A stretch of 64,000 nucleotides of DNA. Origin: Cydia pomonella (Eukaryota; Arthropoda; Insecta; Lepidoptera; Tortricidae). Shown here piece after piece: positions 23,641 through 33,835 of the stretch. The position numbers and the translations under genes were made by a program. The stretch spans positions 16,354,550 to 16,418,549 of the forward strand of contig NC_084707.1 in the NCBI RefSeq assembly GCF_033807575.1, given 5' to 3'. The notes below the pieces were generated by a model. The model was not told where the DNA came from. It made no database searches and worked only from the letters and a program-made list of their open reading frames with translations. The stretch's first letter is position 1; every line of letters begins with the position of its first letter.

Positions 23641-23699
23641 ATAAAATGATTAAATAACGATTTATGTTGTTGAAATAGATTTATTGATTAATTTTTAAA

Positions 23700-24365
23700 A
23701 TTAAAAATCCACCGCACAGTATCTCCGCTCAGACTCGGTTAAAGTTTAATCCATTGTACTAAACTAAGAAACAACAATTATTTCAAGGTAAGAAATATTT
23801 TAATCTATAAATAAAATAAGTGTACTATTGCCAAATTCAAATATATAATTAAATCTTAAGTCGCACGGCCGCCCTATCGCGTCCAAAATTACAATCTAAA
23901 TTCATCATAGATGTAAATTCTAACATTGTTTTAGCTGGCAATTTAGAACTCTGGTAGCTATTAGCAAGGTTAGTAATTAGGGACATAGGTTATAGTATTG
24001 TTTAAAATGTGACTGTTTTGTTTTAGAGGGTGAACGTGAGCAAAAAATCCTTGGGCGTCATATCATTTCCTTGGAAAGGCTCAAAATCAAAAGGCACGGA
24101 TCCGCCACATAATTGTGACTAGTTGTAGTTTCCCGGTGACCATCAACAAGACCGCTGCACTGAGCTGTGGAGCAGAAAGTGTCCGACAATCGGATAGATG
24201 TAATAACAACTTTGTCTGTCATATATTCATGTAATTTTTAGTTTTTTGGGCTGATACCTATATGTGATATGATTACAAGTTACACTAATTGCAATTGTGG
24301 AGTAAAATCAGATGTGCCAAAGATCATGTTTTAGATATATAAAAATCTATATTAAATGCAATAAA
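23700..24365 (+). ncRNA. Candidate two-exon transcript, coding status unclear
   Basis: Exon 1 may end at 23787 (TTCAAG|GTAAGAA). The acceptor GTTTTGTTTTAG precedes 24027. One frame of exon 2 is open to a TAG at 24120-24122 and encodes KSLGVISFPWKGSKSKG, but no in-frame Met was found in exon 1. A polyadenylation signal AATAAA lies at 24360-24365. It may be a short protein with an undetected upstream exon or a non-coding RNA. Confidence 0.25.
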
Positions 24366-24944
24366 TAGTATATGTATATATATAAAATTGTTTTTATCAT
24401 GAAAATTTTAATGACTTCTATTTATTGTTATGAAGGTGATCTGGGAATTAAAACATGCGCTAAAAATAGACAACCTAAACAAAAATAACTCCTTAAAAAA
24501 ATCAAAAGATAATCACACGCACAGGATAGGTTAACTATTTGGTACCCACATCAATAATGAACCGAAATTACCGACCTGTGGTCTCATTGAATAAAATTCA
24601 TATAGGTATGTAGATATTATATGGAAGTGTCACAGCTAGTTCAACAAGCCCCGTCCGATACATAAATTTGTATAAAAAATGACTTTTTTCCTGCCTATTG
24701 TATGTTTTTCGAACGAATTAAGCTCTTTTGATCCTAATATATAGGAATAAAAATATTTATAACTTGATAATAAACTGTATTGTTACCTTTTATATTGAAT
24801 AAACTTTAAAATATAGATATCATTATCTCTTAGGACAAAATATGCCTGTGATTTTGATTAATATGTAACATAATATTTTTTTATTTGATAAATACTAATT
24901 TAAAAACCTCACCCCAACAAAAACAAAAAATGAAAAAATACAAA

Positions 24945-25075
24945 AAGAATTTCCGTCGCCGGGATTCGAACCCAGAACCACTAGCTAGAACTGGATCACT
25001 ACCTACCAAAACCCGCCAGGCTAAACCGGTTGTCAATTTTAGTACTGAGATACAAAGAGAGCGCCACTAGTATAA
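24945..25075 (-). repeat. tRNA-headed SINE fragment
   Basis: On the minus strand an A-box-like TTTAGCCTGGCGGGTTTTGG is followed by a perfect B box GGTTCGAATCC at about 24961-24971. Spacing and flanks do not allow a cloverleaf, and the sequence runs on as a repeat. Confidence 0.7.
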
Positions 25076-25149
25076 ACGAACTTTTGAAGGGGGCATTTTT
25101 TTGTATGGAGTTAGCGTTCTTCTCCTAGTGAGTATTATATTCTTTGGTC

Positions 25150-25263
25150 CAGATAGTTCAAGTGTTATTTTAAACGTCAAGCTTCTATGAAATTATAATG
25201 TTTACAAACTGAACACTTGCATAGGCTGGACTATCAAAATCGTTGCATACTTAGCTTGCTCCG
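25150..25263. repeat. Hairpin-forming dispersed repeat
   Basis: GGTCCAGATAGTTCAAGTG at the left is mirrored by the right end CACTTGCATAGGCTGGACTATC, around a centre with AAACGTCAAGCTTCTATGAA. Partial copies lie near 14730, 20440 and 47950. Confidence 0.6.
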
Positions 25264-25374
25264 ACTCTAGTCATACTACTCTTTGCGTTATGTGTTAACA
25301 TATTTGCAATAAATTGCGACATTTGCCCAAAATCGCTGCCTCCTTAGCTCCTTATCAGGCATGTTGATTAGAAT

Positions 25375-25660
25375 AGTTACATTGTGCAAAGAAGGGGGTA
25401 AGTGAAACTTTAGAGACGAGGGTGGTGAATTAAAGACCCGAGTTTGCAATATTCTTACCCCCGGAGTTACACACAATGTTTTTCATCACACTTGCGAAGA
25501 AACTAAATTTTAAGCGAAATAATTCTTAAATACGGTGACATATCAAACATTCGTCCGCCATTTTGTAATTTCTTGGCAGGTGAAGCTATAACAACAAATA
25601 CTAAAAAGTACGGAACCCTCGGTGGGCGAGTCCGATTCGCACTTGTCCGGGTTTTTTACC
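25375..25660 (+). repeat. Dispersed repeat, same family as 6070-6330
   Basis: See the shared phrases at 6070-6330. This copy continues into AGTACGGAACCCTCGG, a tail used by several lepidopteran repeats. Confidence 0.7.
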
Positions 25661-26029
25661 TGTTTTCCTACCGTTCTAAACAGCGTTCGCCAGTGCGTCT
25701 ACAGGTAAGTAGCTAATTTATTTTTACCATGGGCCCACCCCGCACTATCTGTTAAAGTTATTACCAAAATTAACGAGCATTGGCCTATTATCATATATAC
25801 ACATTTATTCAGCAAATACAATACAGATTATAACAGTAGAAATTAAATAAATTATTTATATTAGGTATTTTTTTAGACATTTTCCTTCATAAATCTTTTT
25901 TTTTCTCTATGAAAAAAAAAGTTTTGGAATGTACAAATTGAGCTTTTCATAATTAATTTAAAAAAAAATACTTTCAATGTGTCTGGGTTAGCTTTGTTCA
26001 TAACTATTTCAAATCGATAGCTAAGTGGT

Positions 26030-26135
26030 TCTCGAGATATTTGGCGATGTGACAGACAGACAGACAGACAGACGGACGGACCGAGTCGCATCATAATGGT
26101 TCCATTTGTACGTTTTTGGTACGGACCCCTAATAA
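26030..26135 (-). repeat. Dispersed repeat with (GACA)n and GGTACGGACCC
   Basis: GACAGACAGACAGACAGACGG followed by TTTTTGGTACGGACCCCTAA is the tail of a common dispersed family. Confidence 0.6.
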
Positions 26136-26420
26136 ATTACCCGTAGACCCACTGGCGAACACTGTTTAGAACGGTAGGACAACGGGTAAAAAAACCCCGT
26201 GTACCCACTGTGGGTCGAAGTAATGGGACGGTTAAAACGCGAAAATTTCAAATCCCCCCTCCCTCCCCCCTTCTAGCCCATTAACTGTACATTGAAAACT
26301 ACAAATAGGTGTATGACCGTCACTTTCCCTAAAAATCTCATTATTTTATTGGATCCCATTAGCAAGAAAAAATAGAACTATTTACAAACTCGTTTATTAG
26401 TTACATAAAACCTTATAAAA

Positions 26421-29400
26421 CTATGGAATAGATGTAATAAATGTGGGCTGATAATATCCATCGGGTCCGAGAGCATGTCGTTGCGATAGATGAATTTCAC
26501 TCAACTCCATAACACCAAATTCGTAATCACCGAATTTCCTAAGTATCTCCGACCCATCGAAGGATTCTCTTCTTGAAGAACCGAGGTCATTTCTGTACTT
26601 TGAATTGAGCAATGTTACGTGTAGTTTGACATTAACTGGATCCCAGTCTTCTTTCTTCATTAAACCTAGAAAAAAAAATGTTATTTTTGCAACAAGACAG
26701 CAACGTTGGTTTTTGCTGTCAATAGTAATTTTGAGATCAGAGCAAGCAAAGAATCTACAATAGAACCACGAGCGCAGCAACTAACTTCATCTTAGAATAT
26801 TGAGCGTAGCGAGGTGTTGGACATAGTTACTTTTCACCTAGGTAACAATTACAACATCAAAGTTAGTAATTCGCCGTTACATCTAAAAGTAACGCCACAT
26901 TAAAAAGTTTCGTATTCATTTTATGATAATTCAACGAATTACATAAATTACTACACAGTGAGGAAAATCAGTTCTACGTCTTTGAACAGCAAAGTACACT
27001 TGATTGCGCAGTTGAGGTGAAATTAAATTATGTACCTAATATATGTAATATATTTTAGCCAAGCGCAAGTCAACCGCTTGGTTGACACCTGTAATGTTGT
27101 AATTGTTGCCTAGGTGAAAGTGTTTATAAATCCTGAGGAAGCTTTTTATATGTATATATTTACCTTCTCGGCTGAAGTAAGCTACCACTTCATTAGCTAA
27201 CTGTTGGAGGACATCAGACGTAGAGTCGAATTCCTCAACATTAGCGTAGAGAACATTAATGTCTTTAGGGTCATCATTCATATAGGACAAACCTTTTACT
27301 CTAATTTTTAGAGGCAAGTGTCCTTGAAGAAGTGGCCTGAAAGATAGGTATGTTGTTCATTTAGGTTGTAATCCATTCATAAATTCATCTCAAAAGTAAC
27401 TCTATTTGTCAGGGCTAAGATGGACGGCTCTTTATCATTTGTCACCATGCCTGTCACGTTCTAACGTATGTAAGTGCGAAAGTGACAGGCATAGTGACAA
27501 GTGATAAAAATGCGACCGTGCTACAGCCTATGGGCGTTTTTTAAATATTGAATTGAAAACCTGATTCTTACAAATCCGGACATTCGTGGGCTCATTCTAA
27601 TCAGAACCATCGGCGTTTTCCATCCTACTATTAAAAACACGACCATCCCAAAATGTCCGTTCAATTAAGTCACGTTTTAGTGTGAATAAAAATTTTAAGT
27701 AATACAAATTTTTGGGGCCTTGTTTAGCATCTGGATTGAATATGCTAGTGATTTTGGGTGAGTTGAAGGAACCCAATAACACCAAGGTATGTTAGAAGAT
27801 CTTCAATATTTTTTATTAGAAAAATCTCAGCTACCGTTTTGTGATATGAAATTTAGCTTAACCTTGAAAGACCCAAGCCAGTTTTTGCGCTTTTGAACTT
27901 TCTTTTATTTTTATAAATGTTCAAAGCTCATATTTCATTTGTGATTGTACAAGTACACAGGGACATACGAGGATAAAAATGATTAAGCCGTAGCGACACT
28001 AGCACCTAAAGTAAGGTAAGCACGTAGAATTCCGTATATAGAGCCGCCATTTCCTATATCTATCGCACGCGTATATTTATATTGCTGCCCCTCTCACACG
28101 TCAGCATTAACCACCGGCACCATGGGCGAGCCAGCAATATAATTAGTAATTACGCACGTGCGATAGATGACGAAATTCTTCCGCCTTTTCATTCAGGTGC
28201 AGCCTATACTACTTAATATAGTGTAAATGCGAATCCATTTCCATTTAGGGCCTCCGCTAGCTGACGCAGACGCCCGCCGCGTAGGTGAAATCCGCCGCAC
28301 GCGTCCGCTTCAGTTAGCATCGCTCATACTATTTTTCGTCAACCCGCTCGTCCGCTCCGTGCACCCGCGCCAGCTAGCGGAGGCCCTTAATCCCACGCAT
28401 GAGGAGCTGTGGACACAGGTTAGTGCTTTGGGATTAACTACGAATGCGGAGTAATTTTGAAAATGGCAAATGGGTACTAAACTAGAAGCATCTTAGTGAG
28501 AGTAAAAGAGAAAGATCCCCACAATTTGCGAATTTCGGCTTTCGCGGTAGGCCCTCAGTATGCAAAATGCCTTGAGGGCCTACCGCGAACCACGTTTGAC
28601 GTGTTGCCTCCCTGTCACATTGACTTACGAATTTACAAGTGCGAAAGAGAGGCAACACATCGAACGTGGATCGCCGTAGGCCCTCTGGTACGCGTTGCAA
28701 TAGCGCAAAGTTTTGCTATAGTATAAAGCACTTCTGGTTTGATTTATACATGCCGTTTTCAAAATTATCCCGCTTTTGACGTTGCACCCCAATGCACCTT
28801 ATTAATATATACTGTGCGCAAAATTTGGATTTTATTAAATGTTAAAGCCTAAAATGAAACTAACATCACAACTTTCTCCTTGGCATCCGTGAGAACTTTG
28901 GAAGCAAAAGTCCTCTCCTCACTGTCCATCAAGCACATAACTCCCATTGTTAAATGAACTTTGTTAGGCTGGATAAAGATGGACTCTTCTATCCCGCGAC
29001 TTTGGCACTCGCGGAGAACAAGTTCCTGAAAAAACAAATACTGATGTTGTTAAATAAAATATTCACAGTGTAAATGCCACTGCCTTTTGACCGTAAAGCT
29101 TAGTTAGTAATTAGTCAATTGGCGAGTATTTTAGTTAACTAAAATCGGTCAACTGACCAAAAATCGTTCGCACTACAGACGAGCGAGTTACAAGTGAGTA
29201 GGAAGTGTTTTAAAATGAGGTTTTCGCGAGGGGCTACAGTATGGGGTTCTTCAGAAAAGGAGTGTACAGGTTTTTAAAGGGTCGGCAACGCGCCTGTAAT
29301 ACCTCTGGTGTTGCAGGCGCCCATAGGCTACGGTGACTGCTTACCATCAGGCGGGCCGTAAGCTTGTTTGCCACCGTCGTGGTATTAAAAAAAAAAGTTT

Positions 29401-32400
29401 GGTGGGGAAAGGCTCACTCGCCAGAAATATATAGAATAAAATGGATCCACTCCACTAAAACACTGACTTGTGTACGTATTGGACTAAATTGTTGGTGTTC
29501 AGACACATTTAGCAACTAAAATACTCGCTAATCGACTAAATTACTAACGCAGTACAAACTAGACTTTAAAGACGACAACTGATGTGCGCGGTAACTTCGT
29601 GCATTCCGACAAGGTTCACGGTTCACGATGACGCACCTCACATGATAGGTATGGCGTTCGAAGGGTAAACATGTAGTTGCTGTTTTCTGATTTTTTTTTT
29701 GTCTCACTACACCCACATTATAATATTTCTGATTTTTCCCTGAGGTTAACTGGTATAGATCGTGTCATTCACGAAGACGCGTGCCTTGACTAGTAATGTC
29801 ATGTTATTAAAGGTTAGATTTGACAAATCTGCACGTCATCGTTAATGACACGTACAGTCAGCATCAAAAGTAGCGGATCAAACAAAGCTTCAAAAGTATC
29901 TATCATTCTGTAACAGCTTAGCAGTAAGTGATGGTTCCATATGTAGATCAATTAACACTGTAAAATATATACTATTAAACATGAATTTTAGAGATTTATC
30001 CGAATTTGGAAAAGTTATCTGGAATGTCAGATACTTTTGGCGCATTGTTTCATCCGCTACTATTGATGCTGACTGTACTATAGAAAAAACTTAACTTAAG
30101 AAATTAAGTCTGTATTTTTTACTTGTTTAAATTAAGCGGTAAAGTTTTAATAAGTACAAAATTCACATGCATATGTACTTCTATGAAATAATCCCTTAAA
30201 TTCCACAGGCTCGATATCAACTATTCAAAAATGTATTACTGGAAACGGTTACATACATAACAAGTTACAACACAAAGCATAGGCGAGTTTTGTAAAAATA
30301 GACCTGGGAATTTTAAGACCAAGTTAAGATGTTGCATACAATCAAGTTATTTACAACCCCTTAACGCATGTCGTAAAAAATATTTTGTTTGAATTTGAAC
30401 TTTAATAGCTGTCAATAGGGTTGAATATTATAACTGCCATATATGGGGTAAAGATAATAATGATAATGATTCATTGGTAAATAATACATTTACATATAAA
30501 GGGAAAGGGTTAAGACAAATCAATGGTGGCCGAATATGGTGGCCACTCTTATAAATTAAATAAACTATTAATTATGTGCTGATGCAGCCAATTTTAAAAT
30601 TGTTTTCATAGTAATGGCACACGAGTAAGAAACGAGATCTAATTAAAGATAATATCATAACTGGTGAATAACCAGGGGGCCTACCGCGAAAACCGAAATT
30701 CGCAAATTGCGGGGATCTTTCTCTTTTACTCTTAGTATGACGTAGTTAGTGACAGAGGAAAATGCCCGCAATTGACGAATTTCGATTTTCCCGATAACCG
30801 CCCAGGACTACCTTAAATTGTATAAAGCTGTTAACAATATCAGGCTTATTCATGGGTATTGATATGAAATGAGTAGGCTTCTGTTTCATTCGGGATGACA
30901 ACACTATCATATTAATTCGCCGTCTGGCAGTCTTCACACTCTGAAACAAAAAGTACAAACTATAAAAAAACATAAAGTATAAAGTAATGTGTATGTAAAA
31001 TTTATGTTCTTGATTAGGTACTGGTGATATAAATTCTATTATTACCTAACATAATTTATAGTAGTTAGTCATTAAATTAAATTATGGCCAGAAACAAAAA
31101 GCAATTAACAGAAAATTGATATATAATATATGTATTTATTATTTAACAAAATTATGAAATCATTTGTAACATATCACTGCTTTTTAATATTTTAAACTTA
31201 TTTTGTTTTAAAACCTTACAGTAGCGCTAGGTCCAAGAATAGTGATATCTCCATCTTTGCCTTGTCTTGGTATTTTGATTTCTGTCTTAGTCTCATGTTC
31301 AATTCTGCTTTTTGTATATCCTTTCCTCCCAATTATTGAACCAAGGTAATGTCTGTGAATAAGATACAATGGAAAATTTAATACACCTATTGGTTACATA
31401 AATGTGTCGTCCACAATGATGCGCAGGTTTGTCAAATCTAACCTTCAATAACATGACAGTACGAGTCAAGGCATGCATCGTCATTAATAACACGATCTAT
31501 ACAGTGAGTTTTAAATAGCTATTTCTACTGCAGTTGGCTCTTTCCACTCAAAAGTGTGCCGTCCCCTGATCTAGGCCAATCTAATCACATTGACAATTTT
31601 AGTATATCAATGAAATTAGACTTACCTATAATAACACTTATAAGATGATCTTAAGGGCCACCCCACACTAGCCTCTTTTGAGCGTCGGTGTCCAGTTGGC
31701 GCTATGGAAAATGATGTTGCTGTGCAGTTGGATCCATGTTACGTCAAGCAGCAGCCATAGAGTTGACTAGATGCCGACACTTGGGAGATGCTAGTGTGGG
31801 GTGAATCTAATACTTACTTAGAAACATGGAAACTTGTACTATATCTAGAATCATCAAGCTCCACTACTTCCATATTGTCATCTTCATCATTCTCATCACT
31901 GTCCTTGTAAATAGTATCTGAAATTCAGAAAAAGGCAGTTATTTACTTAGTTTATTTAATGTATGTATGTCAACAGGCAAGGTACTTGGAGGCTTAACTA
32001 TGCTGAACTCCATGACTGTCAGCAAAACAGTTCAACTGGTATCCAGATTTCCAACTAGACATCACGGGTTTGAACCTCACTCATATCAATGAGTATCTTC
32101 AAACTCACATCTGAACTGAAAATCATTTGATACATACCAGCTGCATTTTGGTGAAGGAAAGCTTTGCAAGAAATTGACCTAATTAAAAGTTCATGTAGCA
32201 GTTGCTGTCATGATTGTGAAAACTAGTACCTACACAAATTCTTGGGGATAGATTGCCGAGCAACGCTGCCATACTGAGCTGTGACAAAACAGCAGAAAGA
32301 GTACTAGGGGATAAGATAAATTATCCTAAATTAATAAAAATAAATTCATCACAAACAAGACAAAACAAAAATCAAATTTGAAGAAACAGAAACTAGATTT

Positions 32401-32686
32401 GAAGCTACAGTATCACGTCAATCAATTAATCAATACGTTTATTTGTAAACACAGGTACATAATAGGTCTTATAATTATGTCATAGAATAGAATCCCTCTA
32501 TTTACGCCTAGGTTTAACAATGTAATTTTGTCCCTTATTTAGAAATGGTCTAAGACCGTAAGTTTTATTACCGTTCTCATATAAATCATGTTCTTGAAAG
32601 GTATTTATATCAACAAATGTATCAGTGTTTCTGTAACACCTTCCATCTATCCACACCAGCTCCGGTTTTAGAACATTATAAGACAT
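26421..32686 (-). CDS. ASCC1: Activating signal cointegrator 1 complex subunit 1
   Basis: ASCC1 is a subunit of the nuclear ASCC complex (with ASCC2/ASCC3), which acts in transcription coactivation and ALKBH3-linked alkylation repair. Seven coding exons fit: 32572-32686, 31818-31917, 31220-31352, 30812-30940, 28873-29025, 27164-27336 and 26421-26665, about 349 residues, close to the vertebrate length. The N-terminus (VLKPELVWIDGRCYR) resembles vertebrate ASCC1 (VLRPQLIRIDGRNYR). The KH domain has an intact GRKG loop at about residues 80-83. The 2H-phosphoesterase-like domain has HLT at about 183-185 and HVT in the last exon. I chose the Met at 32684-32686 over one 16 codons upstream by this similarity. 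Introns have GT-AG ends except between exons 5 and 6, where no GT donor fits the phase; a microexon is likely. Several MITEs sit in the introns. A duplicate lies downstream at 11911-17323. Confidence 0.95.
27405..27530. mobile_element. MITE in ASCC1 intron
   Basis: TTTATCATTTGTCACCATGC at the left is mirrored by GTGACAAGTGATAAAAATGC at the right, around CCTGTCACGTTCTAACGTAT. A widespread lepidopteran family; non-coding. Confidence 0.65.
28040..28175. repeat. Inverted-repeat element with CTATCGCACGCGTA ends
   Basis: ATCTATCGCACGCGTA (about 28059) is mirrored by TACGCACGTGCGATAGAT (about 28152). Non-coding; in an ASCC1 intron. Confidence 0.5.
28248..28386. mobile_element. PIF/Harbinger-like MITE, 139 bp, TTA TSD
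   Basis: GGGCCTCCGCTAGCTG at the left end is exactly mirrored by CAGCTAGCGGAGGCCC at the right, and both ends are flanked by TTA (28245-28247, 28387-28389). GGGCC ends with a TWA duplication fit PIF/Harbinger. GC-rich, non-coding, in an ASCC1 intron. Confidence 0.8.
28485..28690. repeat. Repeats with GAGGGCCTACCGCGAA ends
   Basis: CGCGGTAGGCCCTCA at about 28548 and TGAGGGCCTACCGCGAA at about 28572 face each other. A second pair, GTTTGACGTGTTGCCTC and GAGGCAACACATCGAAC, lies to the right. The 28495-28550 part is an inverted fragment of the family at 30677 and 60003. Confidence 0.6.
29260..29395 (+). repeat. Dispersed lepidopteran repeat, inverse of 11100-11180
   Basis: GGGTCGGCAACGCGCCTGTA, TTGCAGGCGCCCATAGGCTA and CTGCTTACCATCAGGCGGGC followed by a poly-A run mark a very common lepidopteran retroposon tail. 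Confidence 0.8.
29853..30077. mobile_element. MITE with CAGTCAGCATCAAAAGTAGC ends, TA-flanked
   Basis: The right end TCCGCTACTATTGATGCTGACTG is the near-perfect inverse of the left. TA borders both ends, which would fit a Tc1/mariner-type duplication. A partial relative lies near 15975-16000. Confidence 0.75.
30677..30803. mobile_element. MITE 8 bp inside the ASCC1 exon-4 splice donor
   Basis: GGGCCTACCGCGAAAACCG at the left and the mirrored TTCGATTTTCCCGATAACCG at the right are the same family as 60003-60128 and the fragment near 28490-28560. On the gene strand it begins about eight bases after the donor of ASCC1 exon 4 (intron starts at 30811). Confidence 0.7.
31658..31803. mobile_element. 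MITE with CACCCCACACTAGC ends
   Basis: CACCCCACACTAGC at the left is mirrored by GCTAGTGTGGGGTG at the right, and the arms extend with mismatches. It lies only about 14 bp downstream of the ASCC1 exon-2 donor on the gene strand. Confidence 0.7.
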
Positions 32687-33100
32687 TTTATTTATTTCGT
32701 ATATTGTGGACACCTGTACTTTTGGTCGGCACAAAAGAAGACTTTCTTAAAGTATAAGATATATGTATGTTTATCTTATTTATACCAACCAATACAATGT
32801 CTGATTTTTCAATTTTCAATGTAGTCAGTCATTTGTCAGAAGTGTCTGTCAAATCAAATTGACATATATGTAGTGTTTGCGTTCAGAAATTAGAATTTTA
32901 AATGAATGATACACAAAAACTTGCACACGGTACTTGTAGCTAGCTGGAGAAAAGTCCTTGGCTGGAGAAGTTATACTTGCACACGTCATGTAACCACTTG
33001 TAACAATAGGGTTGTTTCCAATTTTTTGAAACGCTTGTATTACGTTCTATATTAACTAAAAGTTGCCCTAAAATTCAACTTTTATACTAAAAACCCTTCC

Positions 33101-33500
33101 AGGGCCCAATGTCCAAAGGTCAAAACGTCCAAGGAGTCAATATGTCCAAGGCTCAAAACATCCAAGGAGTCAATATTTCCAAGGAGTCAACACGTCCAAA
33201 GGTCAAACCGTCCAAAGAGTAAATTTGCCCAAGGAGTTAAAACGTCCAAAGAGTCAATATGCCCAAGTGTCAAAATGTCCAAAGAGTCAATATGCCCAAG
33301 TGCCAATATGGCCTAAGGGTCAATATGTCCAAGAAGTCAAGATGTCCAAGGGTCAAAACATCCAAGTAATCAATATGTCTAAGGAGTCACAATTTCTAAA
33401 GAGTCAATATGTCCAAGGAGTCAACAAGTCCAATTAGTAAATATATCCAAGTGCCAAAATGTCAAAGGGTCAAAACGTCCACGGAATCAATATGTCCACC
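33101..33500 (+). repeat. Left minisatellite arm of element B
   Basis: Imperfect tandem copies of GTCCAAGGAGTCAATAT and GTCCAAGGGTCAAAAC (16-17 bases each, about 33 per pair). The 33-base period keeps a frame open with an 11-residue motif; I do not treat that as a gene. Confidence 0.85.
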
Positions 33501-33640
33501 TTCGTGGGTTAACCCACAGAATAGCTATAGTTTTTTTTTTCAAATTTTAGACCCAGAAGTTTCGGAATTAAAGGGTCGTTTTTGCCTATTTTCTTGAATA
33601 ACTTCGAAGCTAATTAAGCCAATTTTTGAAATTTTCATAA

Positions 33641-33670
33641 TAAGACAAGACAAGACAAGACAAGACAAAG
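33641..33670 (-). repeat. LINE 3' tail of CTTGT repeats
   Basis: On the minus strand the LINE ends with TTTGTCTTGTCTTGTC-type pentamer repeats. Short tandem tails are usual for CR1-group elements. Confidence 0.75.
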
Positions 33671-33835
33671 CATTTATTGCAATCATATTAAGTACACAAA
33701 AATTACATAATATGTACCCTGCAAGGGCGCAGCAGTCTTATAACTAAATAACAATCTAGTACAAAGATTTAGAGACAATTATTTGAGATCACAGGCAGTA
33801 CTTAAGAGCTAAGTTACCTACTCATAGCATAGGTA

